Assembly: GCF_000003195.3 (NCBI RefSeq)
Contig: NC_012871.2
Span: forward strand, 64,719,802-64,783,801
Source of the DNA: Sorghum bicolor
Lineage: Eukaryota; Streptophyta; Magnoliopsida; Poales; Poaceae
DNA length: 64,000 nucleotides
Reading direction: 5' to 3'
A program made the position numbers and the translations under genes. The notes beneath the pieces are model-generated. The model worked only from the letters and a program-made list of their open reading frames with translations, did not search any database and had not been told where the DNA came from. How positions within the stretch are numbered: position 1 is the stretch's first letter; every line of letters begins with the position of its first letter. Shown here in pieces: positions 36,801-48,017 of the stretch.

Positions 36801-37731
36801 AATCAGCCATAAGTCGCGATAAAGCACAAGTTGTTTAGCACTTACAGCCATGTTCTGCATGTGCAGCATATGTTGTGCGTGCACAATGTGTCTGTGAGCA
36901 AGCTAGAGCTGTACGGGTGTGGGAGTAATTTATCTGTGACTTTCCTTAGTTTTTTTTTACCATGGATTTAAAGAATGTTCACAGGCAGAGGCAGTAACAT
37001 GAGAGCGTGCCATGCAACGAATGTACTTGTAAGGGCATACCAGAGAGTACAAGCAAGATAGGGTGCAGAAGCATATTCTAAAATAGTATGTAGGGTACAT
37101 GAGCTTTTCATCAGCAAAAGGATTCAGTGTGGCGTTCTTTGTACAACCAACAAATACCATTCAGTGAGATACTCTGTTTTTTGTTCTCAAAACAACATTC
37201 TGTTCAACCTAATCAATAATTCATAATTGTTGAAAGTTATACATATTTATATAAACCAACATTTGTGCAAGTTTTATTGCTTATTCTAAGTATGTCTATG
37301 TTGTATTTTTTTTCTTAAAGAGAAAATACATGAAAAATAAATTAAAGTTTGGGTGCATGGATCACTCTAAGAACTACTCTGGTTATAGTATGCGTTATCT
37401 CTTCTCACATGAGAGTAAACTTTTTAGTTGAACCTTTTCTTGCAATCAAAGTCATGTTTCACCTTACACAATGCAATGCGAAAACACATGCACACTACAT
37501 ATCAGGATCCTGCAATCTACTATGGTCACTTACAAGTGTGTAGAGCTTTGTTTGGTCGTGGCCTTCAATCTCAACATGTGGTGCATTGAACACAGCAGAT
37601 GCTCGTAGTCCAGTGCCATTTGTGATCTCCTTGTCACCATAATTAATCCTCATTGTTGCTGACTTTATGAAAGGATCCAACACATCACCAATTACCTGGC
37701 TCAATGCCAAAGGATCCCTTCCTCGTGACAT
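33836..37731 (-). CDS. FLOWERING LOCUS T-like protein (PEBP family)
   Basis: Four exons in the canonical FT layout, right to left: 37534-37731 (198 nt), 36593-36654 (62 nt), 35274-35314 (41 nt), 33836-34056 (221 nt). The 62- and 41-nt middle exons are the exact sizes of FT/TFL1 genes. The product is 173 aa, full length for the family. It shows [20 protein letters not shown], the short exon-3 block [24 protein letters not shown] and [20 protein letters not shown]. Diagnostic residues are FT-type: Tyr84 (FT Tyr85; TFL1 has His) and Gln139 (FT Gln140; TFL1 has Asp), with Tyr133, Trp137 and Asn151 kept. FT proteins move from leaf phloem to the shoot tip and act with 14-3-3 and FD-type bZIP proteins to start flowering; grass genomes hold over ten paralogs, so this one's role may differ. 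I cannot assign the paralog. The introns (about 0.9-1.3 kb) look free of genes. Confidence 0.93.
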
Positions 37732-40700
37732 AGTTCAGTACAAAATTGAGTTGATGGCTATAGAAGAGAGCTTTGTTGATCCACTACTAGGTGGAAATTA
37801 TAGTGTGGTGGAAGGGCTACCAAATGATATTTTTTCTGTGGGAAGAACAGAGCAGTTCTTCGTAAATTTATATTAGTTTGGAAGCATCCACTTTATGTTC
37901 GCAACATTCCATTGAGCACTATAAGAAGATAGAATCTTGCTTTTAATATTATATTATCATTTTCCCTTATAGTTGCTTCTTTGTTGCATGGACATGTAGA
38001 GCACCTATCAACCTCCAGATGGCCTAGTTGTAGTTGAAGCTGTACGATCTTTGTGAATGATATCTATGGTCAGTTTTTCATGCATATATTCTCCAAAGAT
38101 CAGGGTATGTTTAAAGCTCCAAGAGTTAGCCTCCCCTGCATGGCACCTTGCCTGGGCTTGGCCAAAGGTTCACAATGTGTCATTTCATGTTCAACGATGC
38201 TTCTCTGAGTGGTGAGCACATAGATGGAGAAAGATTCTTTGGATCAGCATCACAATGCAGCAGTACGAAACCTGGGGAGGTAGAGTCAGGTCATTAGCAA
38301 TCTTGTTTCTTCTCTTTCTTTGCTTTTCCTTGACGGCAATTGAAGTATCGAGCACTTCACTCTTCAGCTTTGATTGAAAACTATTATGTGGACTTGTTCC
38401 ATAAGACCCTAGTTCATGTTCTTAACTACAATAGCCCCCATACATGCATGACTTCTCTGTTCATTTTCAGTTTTAAATTTCTATTTTTATGTTCTAACGT
38501 GTTTTTCCATTTACATACCTGTGGCATTTTCATATATTCGTATGTTGCTACTTTGTCCCTCGTCCGCAGAGTACAGATGTATACATGTAGAGGATTATTC
38601 GGACCAAATAGGAACCAAAGATGCATCTCCTGGCATGAGTCGACGCATCAATGTCTTAATATCATCAGATGGACTTATTCCAGATTCCTCACAGCATTTA
38701 AAATGCCTATGCAAGAAGAAATTACACTTTCGATGGCGCGAATGGGCATTTAGAACTTCTGAGAATAGTCATATCAATGCCATGGAGCTTGCATTCAAGT
38801 TGTTCCAGCCAGAACACATTCTGCCTCGCCCCTCTACATAAGCGTTAATATCTGCAACTGCTAAAAACAATTCATGCAGATGTGTTTTTTCGTCCAGCAG
38901 GGAATAAAAGGTGAGGGCCACTGCCTGCTAGATCATATACCTTATACTCTACTTTATACTCTAAACAATATCCTCTACCTTATACTCCACTTTGTCATCG
39001 GTTTCATAATAAGTACACCGTACTGTCCCAGGCTTCTTTCACCTTTTTCTGAACAGCATATAAATATATACTGGAGTACTGGACTGTAAGCAACAAATGT
39101 ATGAAAATCAATTACATGCATATGCATCAGGGTTCTCATTTTGTTCCAGCACTCATAACTGCACAGAGTGCAATCTGGTTTAGATAACTACTACATAGTT
39201 TGCACGTGTACTCTGGCAGAGTTGCTTGAAGACATGCAAGTTTGTTGTGAGAACACAAAACCCTTTTGAAGGGAATATACTCGACGTCTAACAGTCTCTT
39301 GGAATAAGGTACTGTCTTGCAGATCAGATGGGCATCTCCGCCAGGACGTTGCAAGCAGAAAGGTAGAAGATCACCTTTGAATTTTGAAAGTTCTGACATC
39401 CCAAGGGGGCGAAAGGCACCAGGGAATTTCCCCGCACTGCAAACAGCCTACACCCATACCCAGCTTCTGTGGATGAACTCTTGCCATGCCAACCGTTGGT
39501 CCTCCCTCGGCTCTCTCTAGATTGTTCACCAGCCAGCTGGAAATGCTGCTAAAGTTAGTACATCATTTCTAGGTAAGAGCTGAATTTATTCTACCGGTGG
39601 GCAATCTTATCATTCTGAAAATCTGCATCGAAAAGATGCTATGTAAAGCTTATAGCACACTTTTGATTCGTGTTTCAGCTGCTAATAGCTAATGCTCCTG
39701 GGGCCCTATGCTTGTTTGCTGTCTGCAAATGTATTTGTCACAAGTTTACAAGATTGAATTTTGGCATTGAATTGGATGATTCACATCACCAATTCCTCGT
39801 GTCAATTCTTCAAGGCTGAACAATGCATGATGGTTCTAGCTTAGAGGTAAGACCTTTGCAATATATACGTGTGGACTGGTTGATCCAGATTGGTTACACT
39901 TCATTTCAGGGTTTGTTTAGACTGGTGGCCCCTGGCAAACGTGAGACATGAACCTCAAGTGAAGACGAAGTGGTAAGATTCTGGGACTTCTTCTTGCAGC
40001 GAAGTGAATGAAGACGAGGTGAACGTCTGCAGTCCACACCAAAATGAACTTGGACAACGTGTGCGGAAAAGGACGAGAGCTCGCTTGCACTCCATCGGTA
40101 CTATGTGTTCCGTACTCCATACAGGCTAGTGGACAAGAACGAGGCCAAAGGAAACGCCAAGCAGCAATGGCTAGTGTCTGATAAAATGTCGATTTGATAG
40201 AGAGAATAATCAATCTAAAAACGTTGATGTGATGTGATGCCAAAGTAGAAAAGGCTATAGTTGCCCAATTTCCATTCGGGGCTATTTGGACCGGGTGGAT
40301 TCGGCGTTTGGGCCCAATTGTACGCACCAGGGCCGTAAGATGATGGAGCCATTTGGAAATATTTGCATGTTTTTATACGTATAAGAATACTTCTGTCCGT
40401 TATTTTATACGTATAATAATACTCATTCTAATTTTTTCTAAATCAAAAAATTTTAAATTTAACTAAAAATTATAATATGAAATAAATATTATTAGATTCA
40501 TCATGATATATACTTTCATGGTAAATCTATTTGGTACTATAAATGTTGATAATCTTCATTATAAATTTGGTCAAATATAAGATACTTTCATTTAGAAAGA
40601 AAAACTAAGTGTGCCTCTTTACGTGTCAGAGGTAGTATACTAAGAAAAGCAATAGGTATTCATGATTAAAAGAGTAGAGTGCGAATCTTCCTTACTGATA

Positions 40701-41180
40701 TCTAACCTTTATATATTATAAAAAAACATCAGCCATCTAGACCTTGTTTGGATGCTAGTATCCTACTAAAATTAACAGACTAAGAGCTACCACGGGCTAG
40801 CAGCACTGGATTTTTTTTTTATCATCAATGTCTGAATGCTCGTTACCCTTGAGTTTTTATTAGGACAGTTCATGCATCACCCTTAAGTGCAGCATCAAGA
40901 TGAGCACAAGAAGATCTTGTTGTCTAAGGAGCACACAAGGTTACAACTAAATTGGAAGCAGGATTGGATTGGAGGAAAAACAAAGAAATTAAGAATCACA
41001 CGAGGACACAGGTTCATCGTGCTTGAGAAGATGAACTGTTCAAAAATCTACTTATGGCCAGCTCCTCACGTGGAACAACATACATATAGTCTTATACTTC
41101 ATCCTTTTTCGCGTAAACAGAAGTGCTACAATTGTAACGAGAAAGATTATAAGCCAGTCCAAACCTATTTAAACAACTAA
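37732..41180. other. Upstream region of the FT-like gene
   Basis: Promoter side of the minus-strand FT-like gene, over 3 kb without a convincing gene. An exon-like open stretch (about 38570-38841, plus strand) follows a CCTCGTCCGCAG acceptor-like site, but the peptide matches nothing I know. Sequence around 40380-40640 resembles a degraded Stowaway-like element (ACTTCTGTCCGTTATTTTAT on the left, GTGTCAGAGGTAGTA on the right). From 40640 to 41180 nothing is recognised. Confidence 0.45.
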
Positions 41181-41306
41181 GGCCCCGTTCGGTTCTGCAG
41201 GATTTCATCAGGAATTATTCCATTTGATCAATACTTATATAAATTTGCAAAGCAATTCTAGTAGGATTCATTCTAGGCAATGATTCCATGCCAAACGAAC
41301 GAGTCC
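41181..41306. repeat. Tourist-like MITE, short type
   Basis: 126 bp between TAA at 41178-41180 and TAA at 41307-41309. The ends are GGCCCCGTTCGGTTCTGC and GCCAAACGAACGAGTCC. It is a different subfamily from the GGCCTTGTTTAGTT elements, with the GTTCGGTT variant end. Confidence 0.8.
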
Positions 41307-41464
41307 TAAGGTGGAACTAATTCCATCATAAGACAACACATGGACCACAAACATGTCAAAACTAGAACACCAAATGAGGCAATTTATAGAAACGGCAACC
41401 AAGATAAAATAAATCATGAGTGTAGCAACAAATTGGTCTAATTGTGCTTTGTTTGCTAGGCTTA

Positions 41465-42009
41465 GGGCATGTTTGTTTGAGCTGCAACTTTTGAGTTTTT
41501 TGCTAAAAATGGCTTTCTAACTTTTGGTCTTTTTCTATGTATAAAAGTCAAGAAATTCTCATCGAATATTAAAAAATTGTACATATAGAAAACTCTAAAG
41601 GAATAAAAAAGGAGACTCATGCCATTATTTTTAAATATTTTAAAGTAATATAAGTTTTATGATGAGGATAATTAATTTAGTCATTGTGGTTGGACTTTGT
41701 TATGGATTTCTAGCCACATTCTGCTTAGGTCCTTCTTAGTGGTCATTTAGCAGGACTCCTTACAAATTATTCTCCATGAGAATCACTCCTCCCCGAGTAA
41801 GGAGGAGGCAAGAATTACTTCTTCTCCATTTGCACTAGGAGAGAGGGTTAAAAAAGCATGTTCTCCACTACTCCCTATTCAAAATCCACAATAATCACTC
41901 TAGAATCAATTCTCACGTACTCCCCCACCATAATCAAGTAGAATCACTCTGCTAAATAATCAAGGAGCGGAGTCAAAGAATTTAGGAGTAGAGCTCTGCC
42001 AAACAGGCC
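41465..42009. repeat. Possible large Tourist-like element (545 bp)
   Basis: TTA lies directly on both sides (41462-41464 and 42010-42012). The ends GGGCATGTTTGTTTG and GCTCTGCCAAACAGGCC are imperfect inverted repeats. The interior repeats GAGTAAGGAGGAG/AATCACTC words. No coding capacity was found. The assignment rests on ends and duplication only. Confidence 0.5.
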
Positions 42010-42338
42010 TTAAGTCTTCTTTATCAAATTTTAGGTTAGAGAAGAAGGAAATATTTTATGACTACTGCAGTTTCATTATGGGCAGCTCATGATCTTTATA
42101 TTGATCTATTATCCACCTCTACATCTATTCTTTCTTAGCTAAACAAATGGAAGATCCATCCAATTTTGTTATATCATGGACTCGAAGACAAATCAGCTTT
42201 TGACTCTTGGATAACAGAAGCTAGATAAATATTGAAATGAATAAATGACTAAGTAATAATACTGACAATTCGCTTGGAGGCCTTCAACTTTTAGAGGCCA
42301 AATACGGTCATTTAGGATGAGCATGTTGTTGGTCTAAC

Positions 42339-42340
<2 letters not shown>

Positions 42341-42374
<34 letters not shown>
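42341..42374 (+). repeat. (CT)17 microsatellite
   Basis: Thirty-four bases of uninterrupted CT directly abut the next MITE's TAA duplication. Confidence 0.95.
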
Positions 42375-42375
<1 letters not shown>

Positions 42376-42376
42376 A

Positions 42377-42461
42377 GGGCTCCTTTTGAATCAATCATTC
42401 CTCTCATTTCCACCTCAATCCCCCAATCCCCAATGGGTGTATCCAAATTCCAAAGGAGCCT
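42377..42461. repeat. Very small Tourist-like MITE (85 bp)
   Basis: Flanked by TAA at 42374-42376 and 42462-42464. The ends GGGCTCCTTTTGAATC and ATTCCAAAGGAGCCT are inverse complements with two mismatches. It starts where the CT repeat stops. Confidence 0.6.
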
Positions 42462-43144
42462 TAAGGGGCTATTTGATTCAACGTCCAAGTAACACTGCCT
42501 CAACAGACAACACTCCTAGACATCAATTTCAATCTTATGGGGTAAGGATTGTTGCCTAGTCGGTAGTGCAATCCAAACTCTCAAACACATCGGAAGTGTC
42601 ACGAAATGGCACATAAGGGCACCAACAATGCATGAATATGAGTTTGTGCTTTTAAGATTGGTCCCATAATGATAAGACGTCACCTAATATTTCGCCTCCA
42701 ATGTATAGATACAGGCTGTTCCTTTAGATAGATCTTTTGATCCCCGCCACTGATTTGAGAGAAAGAGAGAGAGGAAGATGAGAGCGGGTACCATGGATAG
42801 GAGCGGCTTTTTCATAGATTCGAGTACATAGCGTATGGAACCAGGGGCTATACTTGCATTTAGTACATAGAATCAGGATAGCCGCACCCATTGTGGATGC
42901 TCTAAGGTTAGAAGGGAGTATAATTTCTAGTTCTTTTTGGGTCTGTTTGGTAGCTCTAACGTTTGCATGCATGCACTGGCTCATTTGTATATTCTCTAAG
43001 TTTGGTTCCCTTGCTTGGCTTGGCGGATCAGTTACATGCGTGCATGTAGCATCGCCATCGCGCCCAAGGTTAATGTATCTACCTAGCCAGGCTGAGCAGA
43101 TGCAGTAGCTAGTAGTGCACCCACGTGTTAGACTCTGAGGCTAA

Positions 43145-43365
43145 GGCTTTGTTTAGATTCATTTTTTTTAGGTTTTGACACTGTAGCACTTTCGTTTGTA
43201 TTTGACAAACATTGTCCAATTATGGACTAACTAGGTTTAAAAGATTTGTTTCGCGATTTACAAATAAACTGTGCAGTTATTAATTTTTTTATCTATATTT
43301 AATGCTCCAGATGTGATGGAAAATCTTATGAACTTTTAGGTGTTTGAGTGTATCTAAATAAGGCC
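43145..43365. repeat. Tourist-like MITE with TAA duplication
   Basis: Flanked by TAA at 43142-43144 and 43366-43368. The ends are GGCTTTGTTTAGATTC and ATCTAAATAAGGCC. The interior shows CTGTAGCACTTTCGTTTG, CATTGTCCAATTATGGACTA and AAACTGTGCAGTTA, so it is the same family as the copies at 16875 and 24517. The rest of 42462-44100 is AT-rich flank, then GC-rich promoter sequence with a CCAGGA repeat at 44052-44075. Confidence 0.85.
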
Positions 43366-44149
43366 TAAGTGGATTGCATCCATTCGTCCATGTCGTTTTT
43401 TTATCCGCTCATATATAATCTCACTAAATATTCTCTTTTCTAAAATACAATTCTACTGATGCGGGATCTCCTCTTCCAGATATACGATGAAAGTTTCGTT
43501 CGGCCACCAAATACACTCCATCTGTTGTTTCCATACCTAGCTACAAATCTCCTCCACAATACATTATTTACAACCATCTTCTAGGCAGGGACAGCAATGG
43601 TCTCCAGAGACGTGCCTGGCACCTGCAAATAAATGGCACGGAGAAATCGTCAGAAGCTGTACTGATGTATGTATATCTGCAGCCGCCGCAGCGGGAAACG
43701 GCATGCCTTCACCTGCGTATCGCAATTCGCAAGCGAAGCAAGCGCGTTGGCCAAGGAGTGGCGGAATAAATAAAAAAAAAAGAGAGAGGAAAAAAAAAAG
43801 CCATGGCGTAGTGCGCAGGTAGTTATGTCTGGTAAACGCGGGCGGCACACGGCACGCCACGGCACGCGTCCACGCGCGGCCCCCGACGGCTGTCACGTCG
43901 CGTGGGCTCGGTGGCTTCGCGCCTCGACTGCCCCGGCCCGCGTTCCTCGTCATCAATCTGGAACGGAACGAAACGGCCCCAGGCTCTGGGCTCTGGCCCT
44001 CTCGTCTCGTCCCTCTGCTTCTGCTTCTCCCCACGCCACCGAAGCAATCCAGGCCAGGACCAGGACCAGGACAGGGTGCCACAAAACCAAAACCAAACCC
44101 CACCACTCCGCACGAGATCATTTCGCCAGCTCATCGCCACCGCCCTCCA

Positions 44150-45148
44150 CAGCCCCCGCTCGGCTCCCGCGACTCCTTCTCCTCGTCGCCGGGTGAGTGG
44201 GTCCACCTCTCGCCGCGCCCCGCCGTCGACCCGCCTCAGGTGAGCCCTGCCTCTACTCTCTCTGTCTCTGTCTTCTCTCCCATCGTCTCGCGCGCGGCGG
44301 GGTTGTTCCGGGCCGCGGGGCATGTTCCGGCTGGCTGTGGTGTTGTGCGGTGCCGATAGGTCTTGGCGCTTGGGCGCCGTGCCGGTGCCCGCTTGGGGTG
44401 GTGGTGGTGGCGGCGGCGGCCTGACGGGTGGAAGCCGGTGCGGCGGGGTTGAAGGTGTTCTCCGATGCGATGTTCGAGGGTTTGGATGACTCAATTACGG
44501 CCCGATGCAGTTTTTTTCGCGTTGCTTAGGCTCGCCGTTCGCGGCCTGGGTACGGGACCGGGACGGGGACGGGGACGGGGCTGCCGTGCTTGGCGCGCGC
44601 GGGTGTTTGTTGGTGAAAACGTCGGGTGCGGTGACTCTGTTTGTTGCGATTTGCGTTGCCTTGTTGCTTCTGTCGATGACATAGATAGGGGAGTATGTTG
44701 TCAGCACTCTGGATTTATAAAATACCGGCCGTACAATACATATAATATGATTGTACATGTGTATCTATCTACCTTAGTTAATTATCCTTGTACATGAATC
44801 TGTTTATTTGTTTGGACATGGAGTATAGTTTTGGCAGCTGGTCATAGTTATGTGATCACCGTATATAACTTACAAGGAAACCAATGGTAGATGGTTTTGA
44901 TAGTAGTTCACTGAAAGGAACGGTTGGCACTTGGCAGAACCAGATGCTGCCAGCCTAGAGCTCTTTTGTTTTGGTCAGTGGAAGTAAAATTTTCCTTATG
45001 AGGCTTGGGAATGCTGTTTTCTTAGTTTGAATGTTACCATGTAACTGAAGTGACACTTTTAGTGGAAATTGTTGTACTGTGGCTAACTTGTTCTCTTTTG
45101 TTTGCATTGATGACATAGAGGCAAAGATAAGTCAAAGGAGAGGTCGGT
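44150..45148 (+). other. 5' leader and leader intron of the kinase gene
   Basis: A GC-rich 5' UTR exon ends at GCCTCAG|GTGAGCCC (donor at 44240). The matching acceptor is GACATAG|AGGCAAAG (intron end 45118), 30 bp before the start codon. Leader introns of this kind are common in constitutively expressed plant genes and often enhance expression. The transcription start is not determined. Confidence 0.6.
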
Positions 45149-48017
45149 ATGCGCCGGTGGTTTTGCTGCACGCAGTTTAATGCTTCATATCGTGAACATG
45201 AAAATGAACGTCCCATCAGTCCGGAGGAGAAAGAAGGTACTGCCTTCTTCCTTCTTAGTCCCTTTTTATCCTTCTCGCGTTAGATCCTTGATCTTCAAGG
45301 ATTGATACAAGTCCTATCTTCTCAGAAGATTGAAAGGATTTTGAAACTTCTGTGGAAAACTGAATTTGCCATATTCATATGTCACTCTTGGATTCTTCAT
45401 AAGGATGTTGGGTATTTTCAATAAATTTTGTACTAAAGTATTGGCACTTCACACTTCTTTTATTTCAAATTGTATCATTGCTTGTGAGGCGAACTTCAGG
45501 ATGTAGGATATGAAGTATCAGATACTAGTGTTCTCTGAACAATAAATCTTTCTCTATTAAGTTCAAATTCTTATAGGAAAATGCATGGGATACACCTAAC
45601 CTGACTTTTTAAAAGGCAACAAGTACGATTACCAAAAATATGTAACATATGATTTTCTGTTTCAAGTGAAGACACTGGTAAGAAACTAACACTGTTCTCT
45701 TTGGTGCAAAAACAATTTGTATAAGCAATTCAGATTGTTCTTGCCAATTGAATTCTGTCATAGACTAGTTCATTACTGGTAGGTTTAATATATTATTTCC
45801 ATTGACTAGATTTTTTTTTTAAAAAAAGAATGTGTTATTGCTTTGCTGCTGGTCTGCTGTGCTTCGGCTGCTGACTAAAGTTATTTGTCATTACATGGCT
45901 ATCAGGAAATGGTTTTGCTGTTAAAAGTGATCCCATCAAGGTACCACCTTCCATTGAAGTCCCTGAATTATCATTTGAAGAACTGAAAGAAAAGACCGAC
46001 AATTTTGGGTCAAAGGCTTTGATTGGTGAGGGATCATATGGAAGAGTGTATTACGCTATTCTGGACAGTGAAAAACATGTTGCTGTTAAAAAGCTTGACG
46101 CTTCAACAGACCCTGAACTCGATAATGAGTTTTTGACACAGGTATGGTTCTATAGTTATGTTCACATCTTACCAGTTGTTTGTCCATCTATATTAATTAA
46201 GCTTTTGTTATTGACCGTTTACTCTGTCCTCTCCTTCTGTGTAGGTATCCATTGCCTCAAAACTAAAGCATGATAATTTTGTGGAGATGCTTGGATATTG
46301 TGTGGAAGGAAATCAGCGTCTAGTGGCCTATGAATTTGCTACAATGGGTTCTCTGCATGATATCTTGCATGGTATGAATACTACTGTATCACAGTAAATG
46401 CATATAAGCCCTACAATATTACTCATATTGTTACTTCAATGTTTTAAAGTTGTTGCCTGTTTCTTTCATAGCACATCATGCTCCACAAATTCACTGCAAT
46501 AATGACCTGGTCTGTTTTGCTTTCACCTTTCCTTTCATATGGAAGGAAGAAAGGGTGTTCCAGGTGCACAGCCTGGCCCAGCACTTGATTGGATGCAGCG
46601 GGTTAAGATTGCTATTGATGCTGCTAAAGGGCTAGAGTATCTTCATGAAAAGGTGCAGCCTTCAATAGTCCACCGGGACATACGGTCTAGCAACGTTCTT
46701 CTGTTTGAGGACTACAAAGCGAAAATTGCAGATTTCAATCTTTCCAATCAGTCTCCAGATATGGCTGCTCGTTTGCATTCTACTCGTGTCCTTGGAACCT
46801 TCGGCTACCATGCTCCCGAGTAATTATTCAACTCAAATTCTTCATCATTATTTGGGCTTCCTGATTGATTAAACCAAGCAATCAATTTATCTTCGTTTAA
46901 AATGCAGGTATGCCATGACTGGCCAGCTAACTCAGAAAAGCGATGTATATAGCTTCGGAGTTGTTCTTTTAGAGCTTCTAACAGGAAGGAAACCAGTAGA
47001 TCATACAATGCCTAGAGGTCAGCAGAGTCTGGTTACATGGGTAAGCATTTGGTTCCTGTCGAGCCTACTATTCAACTTAAGAATTTATTTCAAACTAAAG
47101 CTTAGTAGTACCATGCAATCCAACTGTTTGTGGATAATTGCTCTAAACAAAACAAGGAAAACATGTGTAAACAAATGAACAACAAGAGGTGGTTCATTGA
47201 CTAGATTTTTCAAAAGCTATTTCAAAATCTCAGATATACAAGTCACACCTGTCTCTCAGAAACCAGTGTTGTTCATCCTAATAGAAAACAATCACAGTTT
47301 GGTGTTTATTTTGACCTGTACTATGGTCTATGGTTGTAACTATTATAAAGTCATGCAATAGCTAGTAGCTGCCCTTCTCATTTCATACTGCTTTATATGG
47401 AGATGTTACCACCAAATCAAATTTAGGTGATCCTTCATTGTTAATTATAGTTTTTTATTTTGCTGTAATAAAGTCATCGTTAACTATCTGGATTCATGGG
47501 AACAGTTTGGCCCAATTCATGGCGATGTCTTTGCATGTTCATAGCATCTTGAAACTTTTGGTACAAAATTTGCATGCTAATGTATTGGGAGCTACTGTCC
47601 AGATTAATGACTACTTTATTGTATATTTTATCATTTTTTATTCAGGCAACACCTCGATTGACTGAGGACACAGTGAAACAATGTGTTGATCCAAGATTAA
47701 AGGGAGAGTATCCTCCAAAAGGAGTTGCCAAGGTCTGGCTCCATTTCTTCTATCCCTTGTGTGTGCATGTTTCCATGTGTTGGTTACTGCAATCTGCTAA
47801 TACCAGTAAGCAACATTGTTGTTTAGTGTTTACACTAAAAATGGTTCTCTTCTGTCTGTTGCAGCTTGCGGCTGTGGCGGCACTCTGTGTGCAATATGAA
47901 TCTGAATTTAGACCCAGCATGAGCATCGTAGTTAAGGCACTCTCTCCCCTTCTTCAACATAAACCGCAACCACCACCAGCCACTACTCCTGATGCAACAG
48001 CACCTTCAGATGCCTGA
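45149..48017 (+). CDS. Pti1-like receptor-like cytoplasmic kinase
   Basis: Seven coding exons, about 365 aa: 45149-45236, 45906-46141, 46245-46371, 46546-46819, 46908-47040, 47646-47732, 47865-48017. The N-terminus MRRWFCC has a double Cys suited to S-acylation and membrane attachment. The kinase core shows the glycine loop ([10 protein letters not shown]), catalytic Lys in VAVKK (~91), VHRDIRSSN (Asp ~195), DFN (~213-215), [14 protein letters not shown] and [20 protein letters not shown]. The Pro-rich tail after ~345 has no domain. DFN in place of DFG, and the [20 protein letters not shown] activation segment, are hallmarks of Pti1-like kinases. These Ser/Thr kinases are phosphorylated by upstream kinases such as OXI1/AGC kinases or Pto in defence and redox signalling. 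Length and exon pattern are typical. The specific paralog is not assigned. Confidence 0.93.

Noticed and set aside
38521..38841. A plus-strand frame after an acceptor-like site upstream of the FT-like gene
   Set aside because: No upstream exon or known domain could be joined to it; kept only as a note in the intergenic entry.
46729..46740. DFN instead of DFG as a sign that the Pti1-like kinase is dead
   Set aside because: DFN is normal for Pti1-like kinases, and the catalytic Lys and HRD Asp are intact.
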